Positions 7,748 to 15,702 of a DNA stretch of 64,000 nucleotides are shown here, one piece after another. Under the pieces are notes generated by a model. It saw only the letters and a program-made list of their open reading frames with translations. It was not told the DNA's origin and did no database searches. A program made the translations under genes and the position numbers. Location: positions 806,001 to 870,000 of the forward strand of contig NZ_JADBEJ010000008.1 in assembly GCF_014873915.1 (NCBI RefSeq), written 5' to 3'. The stretch is from Amycolatopsis roodepoortensis (GTDB taxonomy: Bacteria; Actinomycetota; Actinomycetes; Mycobacteriales; Pseudonocardiaceae). Each line of letters starts with the position of its first letter. Position 1 is the first letter of the stretch.

Positions 7748-9321
7748 CCACTCAATACCGTCAGACGCCGCTGAAGCGGGTCTTCGCCTTCCTGCGCAAC
7801 ACCTGGCGCGGACTGACGTCGATGCGCACCGCGCTGGTGCTGCTGTTCCTGCTCGCGCTCGCCGCGATGCCCGGCGCCCTGCTGCCGCAGCGGAACCTCA
7901 ACGTCGCCAAGACCGACGAGTACATCGCCGCGCACGGCTGGTGGGGCGAACTGCTCGACCGCCTGCAGTTCTTCGAGGTCTACGGCAGCGTCTGGTTCTC
8001 GGCGATCTACATCCTGCTGATGGTCTCGCTCATCGGCTGCCTCGCGCCGCGCAGCTTCGAGTACGCGAAGGCGATGCGCGCGAAGCCGGTGCTCACGCCG
8101 CGCAAGCTCTCGCGGATGCCGCATCACGTGTCCACCACGACCGACCGGACCCCCGAGACGGTCCTGAAGGACACGCACACGCTGCTCAAGGGCTGGCGCC
8201 GTGTCGAGCGCGAAGAGGCCGACGGAAGCCGCAGCATCTCCGCCGAGCGCGGGTACCTCCGCGAGACCGGCAACCTCGTCTTCCACTTCGGCATGCTCGG
8301 CCTGATCATCTTCTTCGCGCTGGGCAAGCTGTTCGGTTACGAAGGCCAGGTCATCGTCCAGGCCGACGGCAGCCCGTGGTGCAACTCCGGGATCCTCGGC
8401 TACGACACCTTCAACGCCGGGCTGCGCGTCGACGGCACCGACCTCAACGCGTTCTGCATCCGCCTCAAGGACTTCGAGGCGCGCTACACCGAGTCCGGCC
8501 AGGCGAACTACTACCACTCCAACATGGAGTACCAGTCCGGCGAAGACCTGCAGACCGGCGCGTGGAAGCCGTACGGGCTCGAGGTCAACTCGCCGCTGCG
8601 CACCGCGGGCGACCGCGTCTACCTGCTGAACTTCGGCTACTCCCCGAAGTTCACCGTGACCTTCCCCGACGGCACGGTGCGGACCAACATCACGCCGTGG
8701 CGTCCCGCCGACGAGCCGACGAAGCTCTCCGAGGGCGCGACGAAGATCGACCAGCCGGGTATCTCCGACCCGATCGAACGCCGCACCCGCCAGCTCGCGA
8801 TCACCGGCCTCCTCGCGCCGACCGCGTTCATGCACGGCAACGTGCTGACGTCGTCGCGGCCCGAGGCGAACAAGCCGGCCGTGGCCGTCGACATCTACCG
8901 CGGCGACCTCGGCCTCGACGCCGGCCGCGGGCAGTCGATCTTCCAGATCGACCAGTCGCTCGTCGCGGACGGCAGGCTCAAGAAGCTCACCCGGCAGAAC
9001 CTCGACCAGGGTCAGGAAACCGTGCTGGACGACGGCACGAAGGTCCGCTTCGACGGCGTCCAGGAATGGGTCGCCATCCAGGTTTCGCACGACCCCGTGC
9101 AGGGCTGGGTGCTCGTCTGCGCGGTCGCGATGCTGATCGGGCTGGCGGGATCGCTGCTGGTCAAACGGCGCCGGGTGTGGGTCCGGGTGACCCCGGCGGG
9201 TGAAGGTGAGCCGGGTACCGTGATCGAGGTCGCCGGGCTGGCGCGCACCGATCAGGCGGGCTATGGCGAAGAGTTCCAGCGGATCAGCGACAAGCTGGTC
9301 CAGGGGCAGAGAGGCAACTAG
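7744..9321 (+). CDS. resB: ResB-family cytochrome c biogenesis protein
   Basis: 525 residues from a GTG overlapping ccdA. ResB (Ccs1) pairs with CcsA to form the system II synthetase that exports heme and attaches it to apocytochrome c on the outer face. The usual pattern is visible: two N-terminal membrane segments (about 33-52 and 80-100), a third around 175-195 after YLRETGNLVFHFGMLG, a large extracytoplasmic domain of about 270 residues, and a C-terminal membrane segment before KRRRVWVRV. Two cysteines in the outer domain (SPWCNSG and NAFCIRL) could be structural. ccsA follows within 6 nt. Confidence 0.94.
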   Translation: MTTQYRQTPLKRVFAFLRNTWRGLTSMRTALVLLFLLALAAMPGALLPQRNLNVAKTDEYIAAHGWWGELLDRLQFFEVYGSVWFSAIYILLMVSLIGCLAPRSFEYAKAMRAKPVLTPRKLSRMPHHVSTTTDRTPETVLKDTHTLLKGWRRVEREEADGSRSISAERGYLRETGNLVFHFGMLGLIIFFALGKLFGYEGQVIVQADGSPWCNSGILGYDTFNAGLRVDGTDLNAFCIRLKDFEARYTESGQANYYHSNMEYQSGEDLQTGAWKPYGLEVNSPLRTAGDRVYLLNFGYSPKFTVTFPDGTVRTNITPWRPADEPTKLSEGATKIDQPGISDPIERRTRQLAITGLLAPTAFMHGNVLTSSRPEANKPAVAVDIYRGDLGLDAGRGQSIFQIDQSLVADGRLKKLTRQNLDQGQETVLDDGTKVRFDGVQEWVAIQVSHDPVQGWVLVCAVAMLIGLAGSLLVKRRRVWVRVTPAGEGEPGTVIEVAGLARTDQAGYGEEFQRISDKLVQGQRGN

Positions 9322-9326
9322 AGGTC

Positions 9327-10295
9327 ATGCCGATCAACGAGACGCTGTCCCAGTACAGCGACTACTCCTACACCACCGCGGCGGCGATCTACGTCCTCGC
9401 GCTGATGTTCGCCCTCATCGAGCAGGGCTTCGGCGCGAAGGGCCGTCTGGCGGCCGAGCGCAGCAAGCAGAAGGCGCGCGAACTGGTCGGCGCCGGCGGT
9501 CCGCCGGCATACGGGACGCCCGTCGAGGCCCCGCGCGAGGTCGGCCGCCCCGAGCGCATCGGCCGCATGGGCGCCGCGCTGCTGGTGCTGGCCGCGCTGC
9601 TGCACCTGGCCGCGATCGTGCTGCGCGGCCTCGCCGTGCACCGCGCGCCGTGGGGCAACCTCTACGAATACGGCATGGCCACGACCTTCATCGCCGTCGT
9701 GACCTGGATCGTCATCATGCGGAAGTTCCCGGTCCGCCACCTCACCGGCTTCCTGCTGCTGCCGGTCGTGATCCTGATGTTCGTCAACGGCACCATGCTG
9801 TACACGACGGCCGCGCCGGTACAGCCCGCGCTCCAGTCGTACTGGCTGATCATCCACGTCTCCGCGGCGATCATCGGTTCCGGTGTCTTCCTGGTGCCGG
9901 GTGTCGCGAGCGTCCTTTACCTGTTCCGCGCCGCCCACGACGACAACCCGGCGAAGTTCGCCAAGTTCGGCCCGAAGCTGCCCGCGGCGGACGTGCTCGA
10001 CCGCATCGCCTACCGCACCACCATCTTCGCCTTCCCGATCTTCACCTTCGGCGTGCTCTGCGGCGCGGTGTGGGCCGAGGCGGCGTGGGGCCGGTTCTGG
10101 GGCTGGGACCCGAAGGAGACCGTCGCCTTCGTGGCGTGGGTCGTCTACGCGGCGTACCTGCACTCCCGCGCCACCGCGGGCTGGCGCGGGAAGCGGGCCG
10201 CGATCATCAACATCGTCGGTTTCTCCGCGACGATCTTCAACATGTTCTTCGTGAACCTGGTGACGTCGGGTCTGCACTCCTACGCCGGGGGCTGA
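9327..10295 (+). CDS. ccsA: Cytochrome c biogenesis protein CcsA/CcsB (heme-handling subunit)
   Basis: 322-residue membrane protein of the heme-handling superfamily and partner of ResB; actinobacterial annotations also call it CcsB. The tryptophan-rich WWD signature reads WGRFWGWDPKETVAF (about residues 252-266) and would bind heme on the outer surface. Flanking histidines expected as heme ligands are present in hydrophobic contexts, including LIIHVSAAIIG. About eight hydrophobic helices are visible. The ATG at 9327 lies 6 nt after resB. Together with ccdA, resB and the TlpA-like lipoprotein it forms a complete system II pathway. Confidence 0.95.
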   Translation: MPINETLSQYSDYSYTTAAAIYVLALMFALIEQGFGAKGRLAAERSKQKARELVGAGGPPAYGTPVEAPREVGRPERIGRMGAALLVLAALLHLAAIVLRGLAVHRAPWGNLYEYGMATTFIAVVTWIVIMRKFPVRHLTGFLLLPVVILMFVNGTMLYTTAAPVQPALQSYWLIIHVSAAIIGSGVFLVPGVASVLYLFRAAHDDNPAKFAKFGPKLPAADVLDRIAYRTTIFAFPIFTFGVLCGAVWAEAAWGRFWGWDPKETVAFVAWVVYAAYLHSRATAGWRGKRAAIINIVGFSATIFNMFFVNLVTSGLHSYAGG

Positions 10296-10373
10296 CCGCC
10301 GCCTCTGCGCGCGCGACGACTACCGTCAATACTGAGGTATGGGGGTAGACGTGCGCGGAGGAGGAATTCAGCG

Positions 10374-11702
10374 GTGACCGGACCCAGCGAAGAATCGGCT
10401 CCTGGCCACCCCGAACCGACCGAGAGCGTCCAGCCCTCGGAGTTGTTCTCCGAGGACCGGACGGATTCGGCGCCGCATCCGCCCGCGGCCGGTTTCGAGG
10501 CCGAACCGACCCAAGTCGTGCAGCCGCAGTATCCGCCGCAGCAGGCCCAGTACCCGCAGCAGCAGCCCGCTCCCCAGCAGCAGCAGCCGCCGCTGCCGCA
10601 GCCGTCGCAAGGGCAGTATCAGCAGCCCTACGACCAGAACCTGCCGCCGCTGCACCCACAGCAGCCCCAGCCGCAGCAGGCCGCCCCGTACCCGCCTCAG
10701 CAGCAGTACGCGCAGCCGCAGCAGGCGGTTCCGGGGCTTCCGCAGCCGCAGGGCAGGCACGCGCTCCCGGACGAACTCGCCACCGCGAGCCTGGTGAAGC
10801 CGCAGAAGCGCAAGCCGCAGTCGGGCTGGCGCAAGGCCCTTTACGTGGGCACCGGCAAGCTGGTCAACCCGGGTGAGAGCCCCAAGGACACGCGTAAACG
10901 GGAGCTGATCGCGCAGATCAACCAGCCGCTGCGCGGGTGCTACAAGATCGCGATGCTGAGCCTCAAGGGCGGCGTCGGCAAGACCACCACGACGACCACC
11001 CTGGGCTCGACGTTCGCTTCGCTGCGCGGTGACCGCGTCGTCGCCGTCGACGCGAACCCGGACCGCGGGACACTGTCGCAGAAGATCCCGATCGAGACCA
11101 CCGCGACCGTCCGGCACCTGCTGCGTGACGCGGACAAGATCACCAGGTACAGCGACGTCCGTTCGTACACCTCACAGGGCGGAAGCCGGCTGGAGATCCT
11201 CGCCAGCGAGCAGGACCCGGCGGTTTCGGAGGCCTTCTCCGAGGACGACTACCGGCGCACGGTCAACCTGCTGGAGCACTTCTACAACATCGTGCTCACC
11301 GACTGCGGGACCGGTTTGATGCACTCGGCGATGAAGGGCGTCCTCGACGTCGCGGACGCGCTGGTGGTGGTCTCCTCCGGCTCCGTCGACGGGGCGCGCA
11401 GCGCGTCGGCCACGCTCGACTGGCTGGAGGCGCACGGCTACGGTGACCTGGTCAAACGGTCCGTCGCGGTGATCAACTCGGTGCGGCCGAAGGGTGGCTC
11501 CGTCGATCTCGACAAGCTGTCCGCGCACTTCGGCGCGCGCGTCCGATCGGTGTGCCGGATCCCGTTCGACCCGCACCTGGAAGAGGGCGCGGAGATCGAG
11601 CTGGACCGGCTCGACGCGGACACCAGGCTGGCGCTGCTGGAACTGGCCGCCACCGTCGCCGACGGCTTCGGCGGCCAGCCGTACCAGCCGATCCAGGCCT
11701 AG
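10374..11702 (+). CDS. MinD/ParA-like ATPase with Pro/Gln-rich N-terminus
   Basis: 442 residues from a GTG preceded by a strong GGAGGAGGAA Shine-Dalgarno. Residues 45-127 are a low-complexity proline/glutamine region; residues 135-185 are basic; the ATPase domain starts near 190. The deviant Walker A is LKGGVGKTTTTTTLG (about 197-211), followed by VVAVDANPDRGTLS, and a later VLTDCGTGLMHSAM matches the switch II region. The architecture resembles EspI-like ATPases tied to ESX secretion and other polar MinD-like proteins. In M. tuberculosis a conserved gene occupies this place after ccsA (Rv0530, from memory). The ATPase call is firm; the cargo is unknown. Confidence 0.88.
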   Translation: MTGPSEESAPGHPEPTESVQPSELFSEDRTDSAPHPPAAGFEAEPTQVVQPQYPPQQAQYPQQQPAPQQQQPPLPQPSQGQYQQPYDQNLPPLHPQQPQPQQAAPYPPQQQYAQPQQAVPGLPQPQGRHALPDELATASLVKPQKRKPQSGWRKALYVGTGKLVNPGESPKDTRKRELIAQINQPLRGCYKIAMLSLKGGVGKTTTTTTLGSTFASLRGDRVVAVDANPDRGTLSQKIPIETTATVRHLLRDADKITRYSDVRSYTSQGGSRLEILASEQDPAVSEAFSEDDYRRTVNLLEHFYNIVLTDCGTGLMHSAMKGVLDVADALVVVSSGSVDGARSASATLDWLEAHGYGDLVKRSVAVINSVRPKGGSVDLDKLSAHFGARVRSVCRIPFDPHLEEGAEIELDRLDADTRLALLELAATVADGFGGQPYQPIQA

Positions 11703-11705
11703 TCT

Positions 11706-11888
11706 TTACTCTTTGTCCTCGTCTTTACCCTTGCGCTGCTGCTCACCGAGCTTGCGCAGGAAGTCGGGGTCGTCGTCCGGGGCCAGTGTCGGTCGCGACG
11801 AGGGCACCCCGACACGCTCGATCCCGAACGCGCGCCACAAGACCACGGCGACGGTGAGCGCTCCGATGGCCGCGAGCAGATAGATCAT
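11706..11888 (-). CDS. Small single-helix membrane protein
   Basis: 60 residues. One N-terminal membrane segment (MIYLLAAIGALTVAVVLW) is followed by a short charged cytoplasmic tail ending KGKDEDKE. The ATG at 11888 has a purine-rich GGAAGGGAC about 5 nt upstream. It converges with the MinD-like gene, only 3 nt from its stop. The size and layout suggest a real small membrane protein, but there is no functional signature. Confidence 0.65.
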   Translation of the reverse strand: MIYLLAAIGALTVAVVLWRAFGIERVGVPSSRPTLAPDDDPDFLRKLGEQQRKGKDEDKE

Positions 11889-11976
11889 GCTCGGTCCCTT
11901 CCGCGTGGAGGACGTTCCTCAGTCCCACGAGGCTAGCCCCTTTGCCGCGCGTGGGGGGACTCATGGATACCCCAAT

Positions 11977-12008
11977 GTGACGAAGGGCGGTTACGAGCCC
12001 TTCGTCAC
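11977..12008. terminator. Hairpin terminator downstream of bldC
   Basis: A perfect 12-bp stem (GTGACGAAGGGC and its complement) with an 8-nt loop lies 28 nt past the bldC stop. No T-run follows. It would end bldC transcription before the 60-residue membrane protein gene. Confidence 0.6.
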
Positions 12009-12036
12009 TGGAGTCCCATTTGAGGGAAATGCCTGC

Positions 12037-12249
12037 TCAGACCTTGCGGGCGGGCTCGCTGGCGTCGGTGGTGAGCTCGGCGAGGAGTTCGTTCACCTCG
12101 GCCTCGCGGAACCGGCGGTGCCCGCCGGGAGTACGGATCGAGCCGATCCGGCCCGCGGTCGCCCAGCGGGTCACGGTCTTGGGGTCGACCCGGAACAGAG
12201 CCGCCACTTCGCCGGGGGTGAGCAACCTGCCGCCCATGGTCGCGGTCAT
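12037..12249 (-). CDS. bldC: BldC-type MerR-like DNA-binding regulator
   Basis: 70-residue stand-alone winged-helix protein. The body LLTPGEVAALFRVDPKTV, the following TRWATAGRIGSIRTPGGHRRFRE and EVNELLAEL match Streptomyces BldC, which binds direct repeats head-to-tail and delays entry into sporulation. The ATG at 12249 has a very strong AAGGAGG. It is monocistronic, with a hairpin terminator downstream and a divergent Lrp gene upstream. In non-sporulating relatives the homologue is a general regulator, so its role here is inferred. Confidence 0.93.
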   Translation of the reverse strand: MTATMGGRLLTPGEVAALFRVDPKTVTRWATAGRIGSIRTPGGHRRFREAEVNELLAELTTDASEPARKV

Positions 12250-12498
12250 TTTCCGCCTCCTTCACGGTTCCAGTGCTAAACCGGAGGGCGGGCCCGATGC
12301 CCGTCGTGCCGGGTAGCCAACGCGGCAATCGTTGCATCTCACCCGTCAGGTACTCGAACGGTTGTCCATAGGTAAAGAGCCCTTAAAGGTCAAAACCGAC
12401 AACCGCGACATGCGCGTTCCGGCCCCGCGGTCTTGTCACGGATGTATGAAAACGCGCCCTGATCACGCGAATCGGGCCGTGGCACCTAAGGTGTAGCG
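12250..12498. other. Divergent intergenic region bldC / Lrp
   Basis: 249 bp without a gene. It holds the bldC Shine-Dalgarno near 12255, an AT-richer stretch around 12370-12395, a single copy of the ATCACGCGA element near 12462 (the unit of the array at 21635-22004), and the -10 box of the Lrp gene. No clear bldC promoter was identified. Confidence 0.5.
12487..12492 (+). promoter_or_regulatory. -10 box of the Lrp/AsnC gene
   Basis: TAAGGT ends 6 nt before the GTG at 12499. It is embedded in the short palindrome CACCTAAGGTG, which could itself be an autoregulatory half-site. Confidence 0.5.
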
Positions 12499-12972
12499 GT
12501 GGACCAGGTGGATCGGAAGATCATCGCGGCATTACGGGAGAACGGGCGGGCTACCTACGCCGACCTCGGCCGGTCTGTCGGACTCTCGGCTTCATCAGTG
12601 CACGAACGCGTCGGCAAACTCGAGGCCGCCGGCGTGATCACCGGCTACCACGCCATGGTCGACCCGAGCACGGTCGGGCTCGGGGTGACGGCGCTGGTCG
12701 GCATCCACCCCACCGACACCGCGACCGAGGACGACGTCGCGGAGGCGCTCGGGGCGCTGGACGAGGTCGAAAGCTGCTACGCCGTCGCGGGCGACGAGGC
12801 CTTCGTCGTCAAGGTGCGGGTGGCGACCGTCGACGATCTGGAGCGGACCCTCGGCAGGCTGCGGCGGATCCCCGGCGTCGGCCGCACGAACACCACCGTC
12901 GTGCTCTCCACCCGCTTCGAAGGACGGCCCAACAACGCGGGCCTGGACGACGGCCGCAACGGCAACGCGTAG
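12499..12972 (+). CDS. Lrp/AsnC family transcriptional regulator
   Basis: 157 residues from a GTG with leaderless -10 spacing. An N-terminal winged helix-turn-helix (about residues 4-50; RATYADLGRSVGLSASSVHERVGKLEAAGVI) is followed by a RAM ligand-binding domain (about 60-142). Such feast/famine proteins form octamers and usually sense amino acids. The co-directional neighbours are a DUF4229 membrane protein and a cysteine synthase-fold enzyme, so a sulfur amino acid effector is possible; that is inference from context only. Confidence 0.92.
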   Translation: MDQVDRKIIAALRENGRATYADLGRSVGLSASSVHERVGKLEAAGVITGYHAMVDPSTVGLGVTALVGIHPTDTATEDDVAEALGALDEVESCYAVAGDEAFVVKVRVATVDDLERTLGRLRRIPGVGRTNTTVVLSTRFEGRPNNAGLDDGRNGNA

Positions 12973-12975
12973 CCT
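12970..12975 (+). promoter_or_regulatory. -10 box of the DUF4229 gene
   Basis: TAGCCT overlaps the stop of the Lrp gene and ends 8 nt before the GTG at 12984, suggesting a separate leaderless promoter for the two-gene operon that follows. Confidence 0.4.
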
Positions 12976-12983
12976 GCGTTGGT

Positions 12984-13262
12984 GTGAGCGATAATCACCT
13001 GCCCCGTGACCTGACGCTGTACGTGCTGGCCAGGTTCGTCCTGGTCGGGGTCATCGCAGGCGGGTTACTGCTGGCCAACGTCCCGCTGCTGGTCGCGTTG
13101 GTGATCGGCCTGGTCGTGGGGCTGCCGCTGGGCCTGCTGCTGTTCCGCCCGCTGAACGCGCGCGTGACCGCCGGGCTCGCCCGCCGCAACGAAAAGCGCG
13201 CCCGCGCCCGTGCCGAGCTGCGCTCGCAGCTGCGCGGCGACCGGGTGGACGGTGCCGCGTGA
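12984..13262 (+). CDS. DUF4229 family small membrane protein
   Basis: 92 residues. Two adjacent membrane segments (about 8-28 and 33-53) are followed by a basic cytoplasmic tail rich in arginine and alanine (ARRNEKRARARAEL). It matches what I know of the actinobacterial DUF4229 family, of unknown function. The stop overlaps the GTG of the next gene (GTGA), so it is co-translated with the cysteine synthase-fold enzyme. Confidence 0.85.
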   Translation: MSDNHLPRDLTLYVLARFVLVGVIAGGLLLANVPLLVALVIGLVVGLPLGLLLFRPLNARVTAGLARRNEKRARARAELRSQLRGDRVDGAA

Positions 13263-14341
13263 GCCTCCTGCACAGCCGCAGCTGGGTCCGCGAAGCCGTC
13301 CGCATCATCGAGGCCGACGCGAACCGCAGCGCCGACACGCACCTCCACGTCTTCCCGCTGCCCGCGGAATGGGGCGTGGACCTTTACCTGAAGGACGAGT
13401 CCGTCCATCCGACCGGCTCGCTCAAGCACCGGCTCGCGCGTTCGCTGTTCCTTTACGGTCTGGTGAACGGCCAGATCGGGCCGGACACCGTGCTCGTCGA
13501 GGCGTCCAGCGGCTCGACGGCGGTTTCGGAGGCGTACTTCGCGCGGATGCTCGGGCTGCGGTTCATCACCGTGGTGCCGCGCAGCACGTCGCCGGAGAAG
13601 ATCGCGCTCATCGAGTTCTACGGCGGCGAATGCCACTACGTCGACCGCGCGCCGGACATGTACCCGGAGGCCGAGCGGCTCGCTTCGGAGTGCAACGGCC
13701 ACTACCTCGACCAGTTCACCTACGCGGAGCGCGCGACGGACTGGCGCGGGAACAACAACATCGCCGAATCGGTGTACGCGCAGATGCAGTCCGAGCGGCA
13801 CCCCGTGCCGGCGTGGATCGTCGTCGGCGCCGGGACCGGCGGCACGAGCGCGACCTTCGGCCGCTACGTGCGCTACAAGCGGAACACCACGAAGATCGCC
13901 GTCGTCGACCCGGAGAACTCTTCGTTCTTCGGCGCCTGGCAGACCGGGGCGCTCGACTACAGCACCGGCATGCCTTCGCGGATCGAGGGAATCGGGCGGC
14001 CGCGCGTCGAGCCGTCGTTCGTGCCCGGGGTGATCGACGAGATGTTCCAGGTGCCGGACGCCGCTTCGCTGGCGGCTATCCGCGTGCTGCGTGAGCGGAC
14101 CGGGCACTGGGCGGGCGGCTCGACCGGGACGAACCTCTTCGGCGCTTTCACGCTGATCTCGCGGATGGTCTCGGAAGGCCAGGCGGGCAGCGTCGTCACG
14201 CTGCTGTGCGACGGCGGTGAGCGGTACGCCAACACGTACTACGACGACGCTTGGCTGGCGCAGAAGAACATCGACATCGCGCCTTACCTGGAGAAGTACC
14301 GGGAGTTTTTGGTGAGCGGGAAGCTCGCACCGGAGGCCTGA
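13259..14341 (+). CDS. PLP-dependent cysteine synthase-fold lyase (Cds1-like)
   Basis: 360-residue fold-type II PLP enzyme. The lysine expected to bind PLP is in HPTGSLKHRLARS (K57), followed by an ASSGSTAVSEAY substrate loop, a glycine-rich VVGAGTGGTSATFG phosphate-binding loop, and a C-terminal GERYANTYYDDAW. It resembles M. tuberculosis Cds1 (Rv3684, from memory), an L-cysteine desulfhydrase releasing H2S, pyruvate and ammonia, rather than CysK or CysM. That H2S feeds respiration in mycobacteria, which would fit this respiratory neighbourhood. The enzyme family is secure; the exact reaction is inferred. Confidence 0.87.
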   Translation: MSLLHSRSWVREAVRIIEADANRSADTHLHVFPLPAEWGVDLYLKDESVHPTGSLKHRLARSLFLYGLVNGQIGPDTVLVEASSGSTAVSEAYFARMLGLRFITVVPRSTSPEKIALIEFYGGECHYVDRAPDMYPEAERLASECNGHYLDQFTYAERATDWRGNNNIAESVYAQMQSERHPVPAWIVVGAGTGGTSATFGRYVRYKRNTTKIAVVDPENSSFFGAWQTGALDYSTGMPSRIEGIGRPRVEPSFVPGVIDEMFQVPDAASLAAIRVLRERTGHWAGGSTGTNLFGAFTLISRMVSEGQAGSVVTLLCDGGERYANTYYDDAWLAQKNIDIAPYLEKYREFLVSGKLAPEA

Positions 14342-14376
14342 CGGCTTCGGGTGGGCGTCGCGAGCACGGAAGACGC

Positions 14377-14465
14377 GTGACCGGCCCTTTCGCGCCGCAC
14401 TGTGTGGATTTCGGGTCATCCAACGCCCCGAAATCCACACAGTCCCGCATCAAAGGTCCGGTGAC
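14377..14465. repeat. 39-nt imperfect inverted repeat between the Cds1-like gene and menA
   Basis: Arms 14377-14415 and 14427-14465 match with about eight mismatches; the inner 17 bp (ACTGTGTGGATTTCGGG) pair perfectly around an 11-nt loop. It lies between two convergent genes and could act as a bidirectional terminator, though it is much longer than a normal one. Confidence 0.65.
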
Positions 14466-14490
14466 GCCTCCACAGCGCGAGGGCGACGGC
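14440..14490 (-). pseudogene. Relic duplicate of the menA 3' end
   Basis: Read on the minus strand, this stretch repeats the last eight menA codons (TAVALAL, then TGG where menA has its TGA stop) and the bases after the stop. It differs from menA almost only at third codon positions, and has a 10-nt insertion relative to the true 3' end. It is too short to encode anything and looks like the remnant of a duplication or of recombination with a diverged menA allele. Confidence 0.55.
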
Positions 14491-14526
14491 GGTCCCGGCA
14501 TCCGCACAGTCCCGCATCAGACGCCT

Positions 14527-15396
14527 TCACAGCGCCAGCGCCACCGCGGTCAGCACCGCCCACCCCAGCATCGCGAATCCGGTGTCCCGCAGCGCCGGGA
14601 TCAGCGCCCGCCCCTGCGCCCCGCCGCCGACGGCCTTGACCGACTTCAGCAGCAGCGGCGCGGTCACCAGGCCCAGCAGCGCCCACGGCGTCACGAAGGC
14701 GAGCAGCACGCTCACGACGTACGGCACCGCGACCAGCACCAGGTAAAGCCGGCGGGTCCCGCCATCACCGAGGCGGGTCGCGAGCGTGCGCTTGCCGGAC
14801 TCGATGTCGGTCGGGATGTCGCGGAGGTTGTTGGCGGTCAGCACGCCGGTCGAGAACGAGCCGACGGCGACCGCGCAGCCGAGCGCGGTCCAGCTGACCT
14901 GTCCCGCTTGGACGTACACGGTGCCGAGCACGCCGGCCAGCCCGAAGAAGACGAAGACCGCGATCTCGCCGAAACCGTAGTAGCCGTAAGGCTTTTTGCC
15001 GCCGGTGTAGAACCAGGCGCCGAGGATGCAGACCGCGCCCATCGCCAGCAGCCACCACAGCCCGCTGATCGCGACGAGCACGAGCCCGAGGACGCCGGCG
15101 AGCCCGAGAGCCACGAGTGCGGCCGCCAGGACGGCCTTCGGCTTCGCGACTCCGGAGCCGACCAGTCGCAGCGGGCCGACGCGGTTCTCGTCGGTGCCGC
15201 GGATGCCGTCGGAGTAGTCGTTGGCGTAGTTCACGCCGACGATCAGCGCCAGCGAGACGAGCAGCGCGAGAATCGAGCGGGTCCAGGAGAAGCCGTCGAG
15301 CGCGATCGCCGCGCCGACTCCGGCGACCACCGGCGCCACCGCGTTGGGCAGCGTCCGCGGGCGCGCCCCTTCGATCCATTCACCAGCAGTCGCCAT
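14527..15396 (-). CDS. menA: 1,4-dihydroxy-2-naphthoate polyprenyltransferase
   Basis: 289-residue UbiA-type membrane prenyltransferase that joins the polyprenyl tail to dihydroxynaphthoate, giving demethylmenaquinone. The prenyl-diphosphate/Mg2+ motif reads NYANDYSDGIRGTD (about residues 56-69), and the second aspartate region NNLRDIPTDIESGKRTLA is near 190-207. About nine hydrophobic helices fit the family. The ATG at 15396 begins MATAGEWIEGARPRTLP, as in mycobacterial MenA. The tail donor is probably made by the polyprenyl synthase at 54767. Confidence 0.96.
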   Translation of the reverse strand: MATAGEWIEGARPRTLPNAVAPVVAGVGAAIALDGFSWTRSILALLVSLALIVGVNYANDYSDGIRGTDENRVGPLRLVGSGVAKPKAVLAAALVALGLAGVLGLVLVAISGLWWLLAMGAVCILGAWFYTGGKKPYGYYGFGEIAVFVFFGLAGVLGTVYVQAGQVSWTALGCAVAVGSFSTGVLTANNLRDIPTDIESGKRTLATRLGDGGTRRLYLVLVAVPYVVSVLLAFVTPWALLGLVTAPLLLKSVKAVGGGAQGRALIPALRDTGFAMLGWAVLTAVALAL

Positions 15397-15481
15397 GTCG
15401 CCATTCTGGCCCTGGCCACTACCGGCCGGTATGCGGGGCTCGTCACCTGCCCGCGCCCTCGCGAGCAGGTGACGAGTCGCG

Positions 15482-15640
15482 CTACTTGAGGTCGTCGATC
15501 GTGTCTTCCAGGGTCCAGGTGAGCGTGCCGCTGTTCGGAACGGCGGTCTCCGGTTCGTCCGCCAGCGCGGGCCCGGCCAAAGCGACCAGTCCCATCGTGA
15601 CGGCGGTGCAGGCCAATACTGTGCGTGTCCAGCGCGTCAT
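15482..15640 (-). CDS. Small secreted peptide
   Basis: 52 residues. A classical signal peptide (MTRWTRTVLACTAVTMGLVA, continuing to a PALA cleavage motif near residue 27) leaves a mature peptide of about 25 residues, acidic and tryptophan-containing, starting DEPETAVPNSG. There are no cysteines in the mature part. It lies alone between menA and menE. No family recognised; codon use resembles its neighbours. It could be an unannotated actinobacterial micropeptide, or the relic of a longer secreted protein. Confidence 0.5.
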   Translation of the reverse strand: MTRWTRTVLACTAVTMGLVALAGPALADEPETAVPNSGTLTWTLEDTIDDLK

Positions 15641-15702
15641 AGGTAGACGTAAACCCGCGGGTAATGACTGTGTCAACAACGTCCCGGTAATCGGTGGGGA
15701 AT

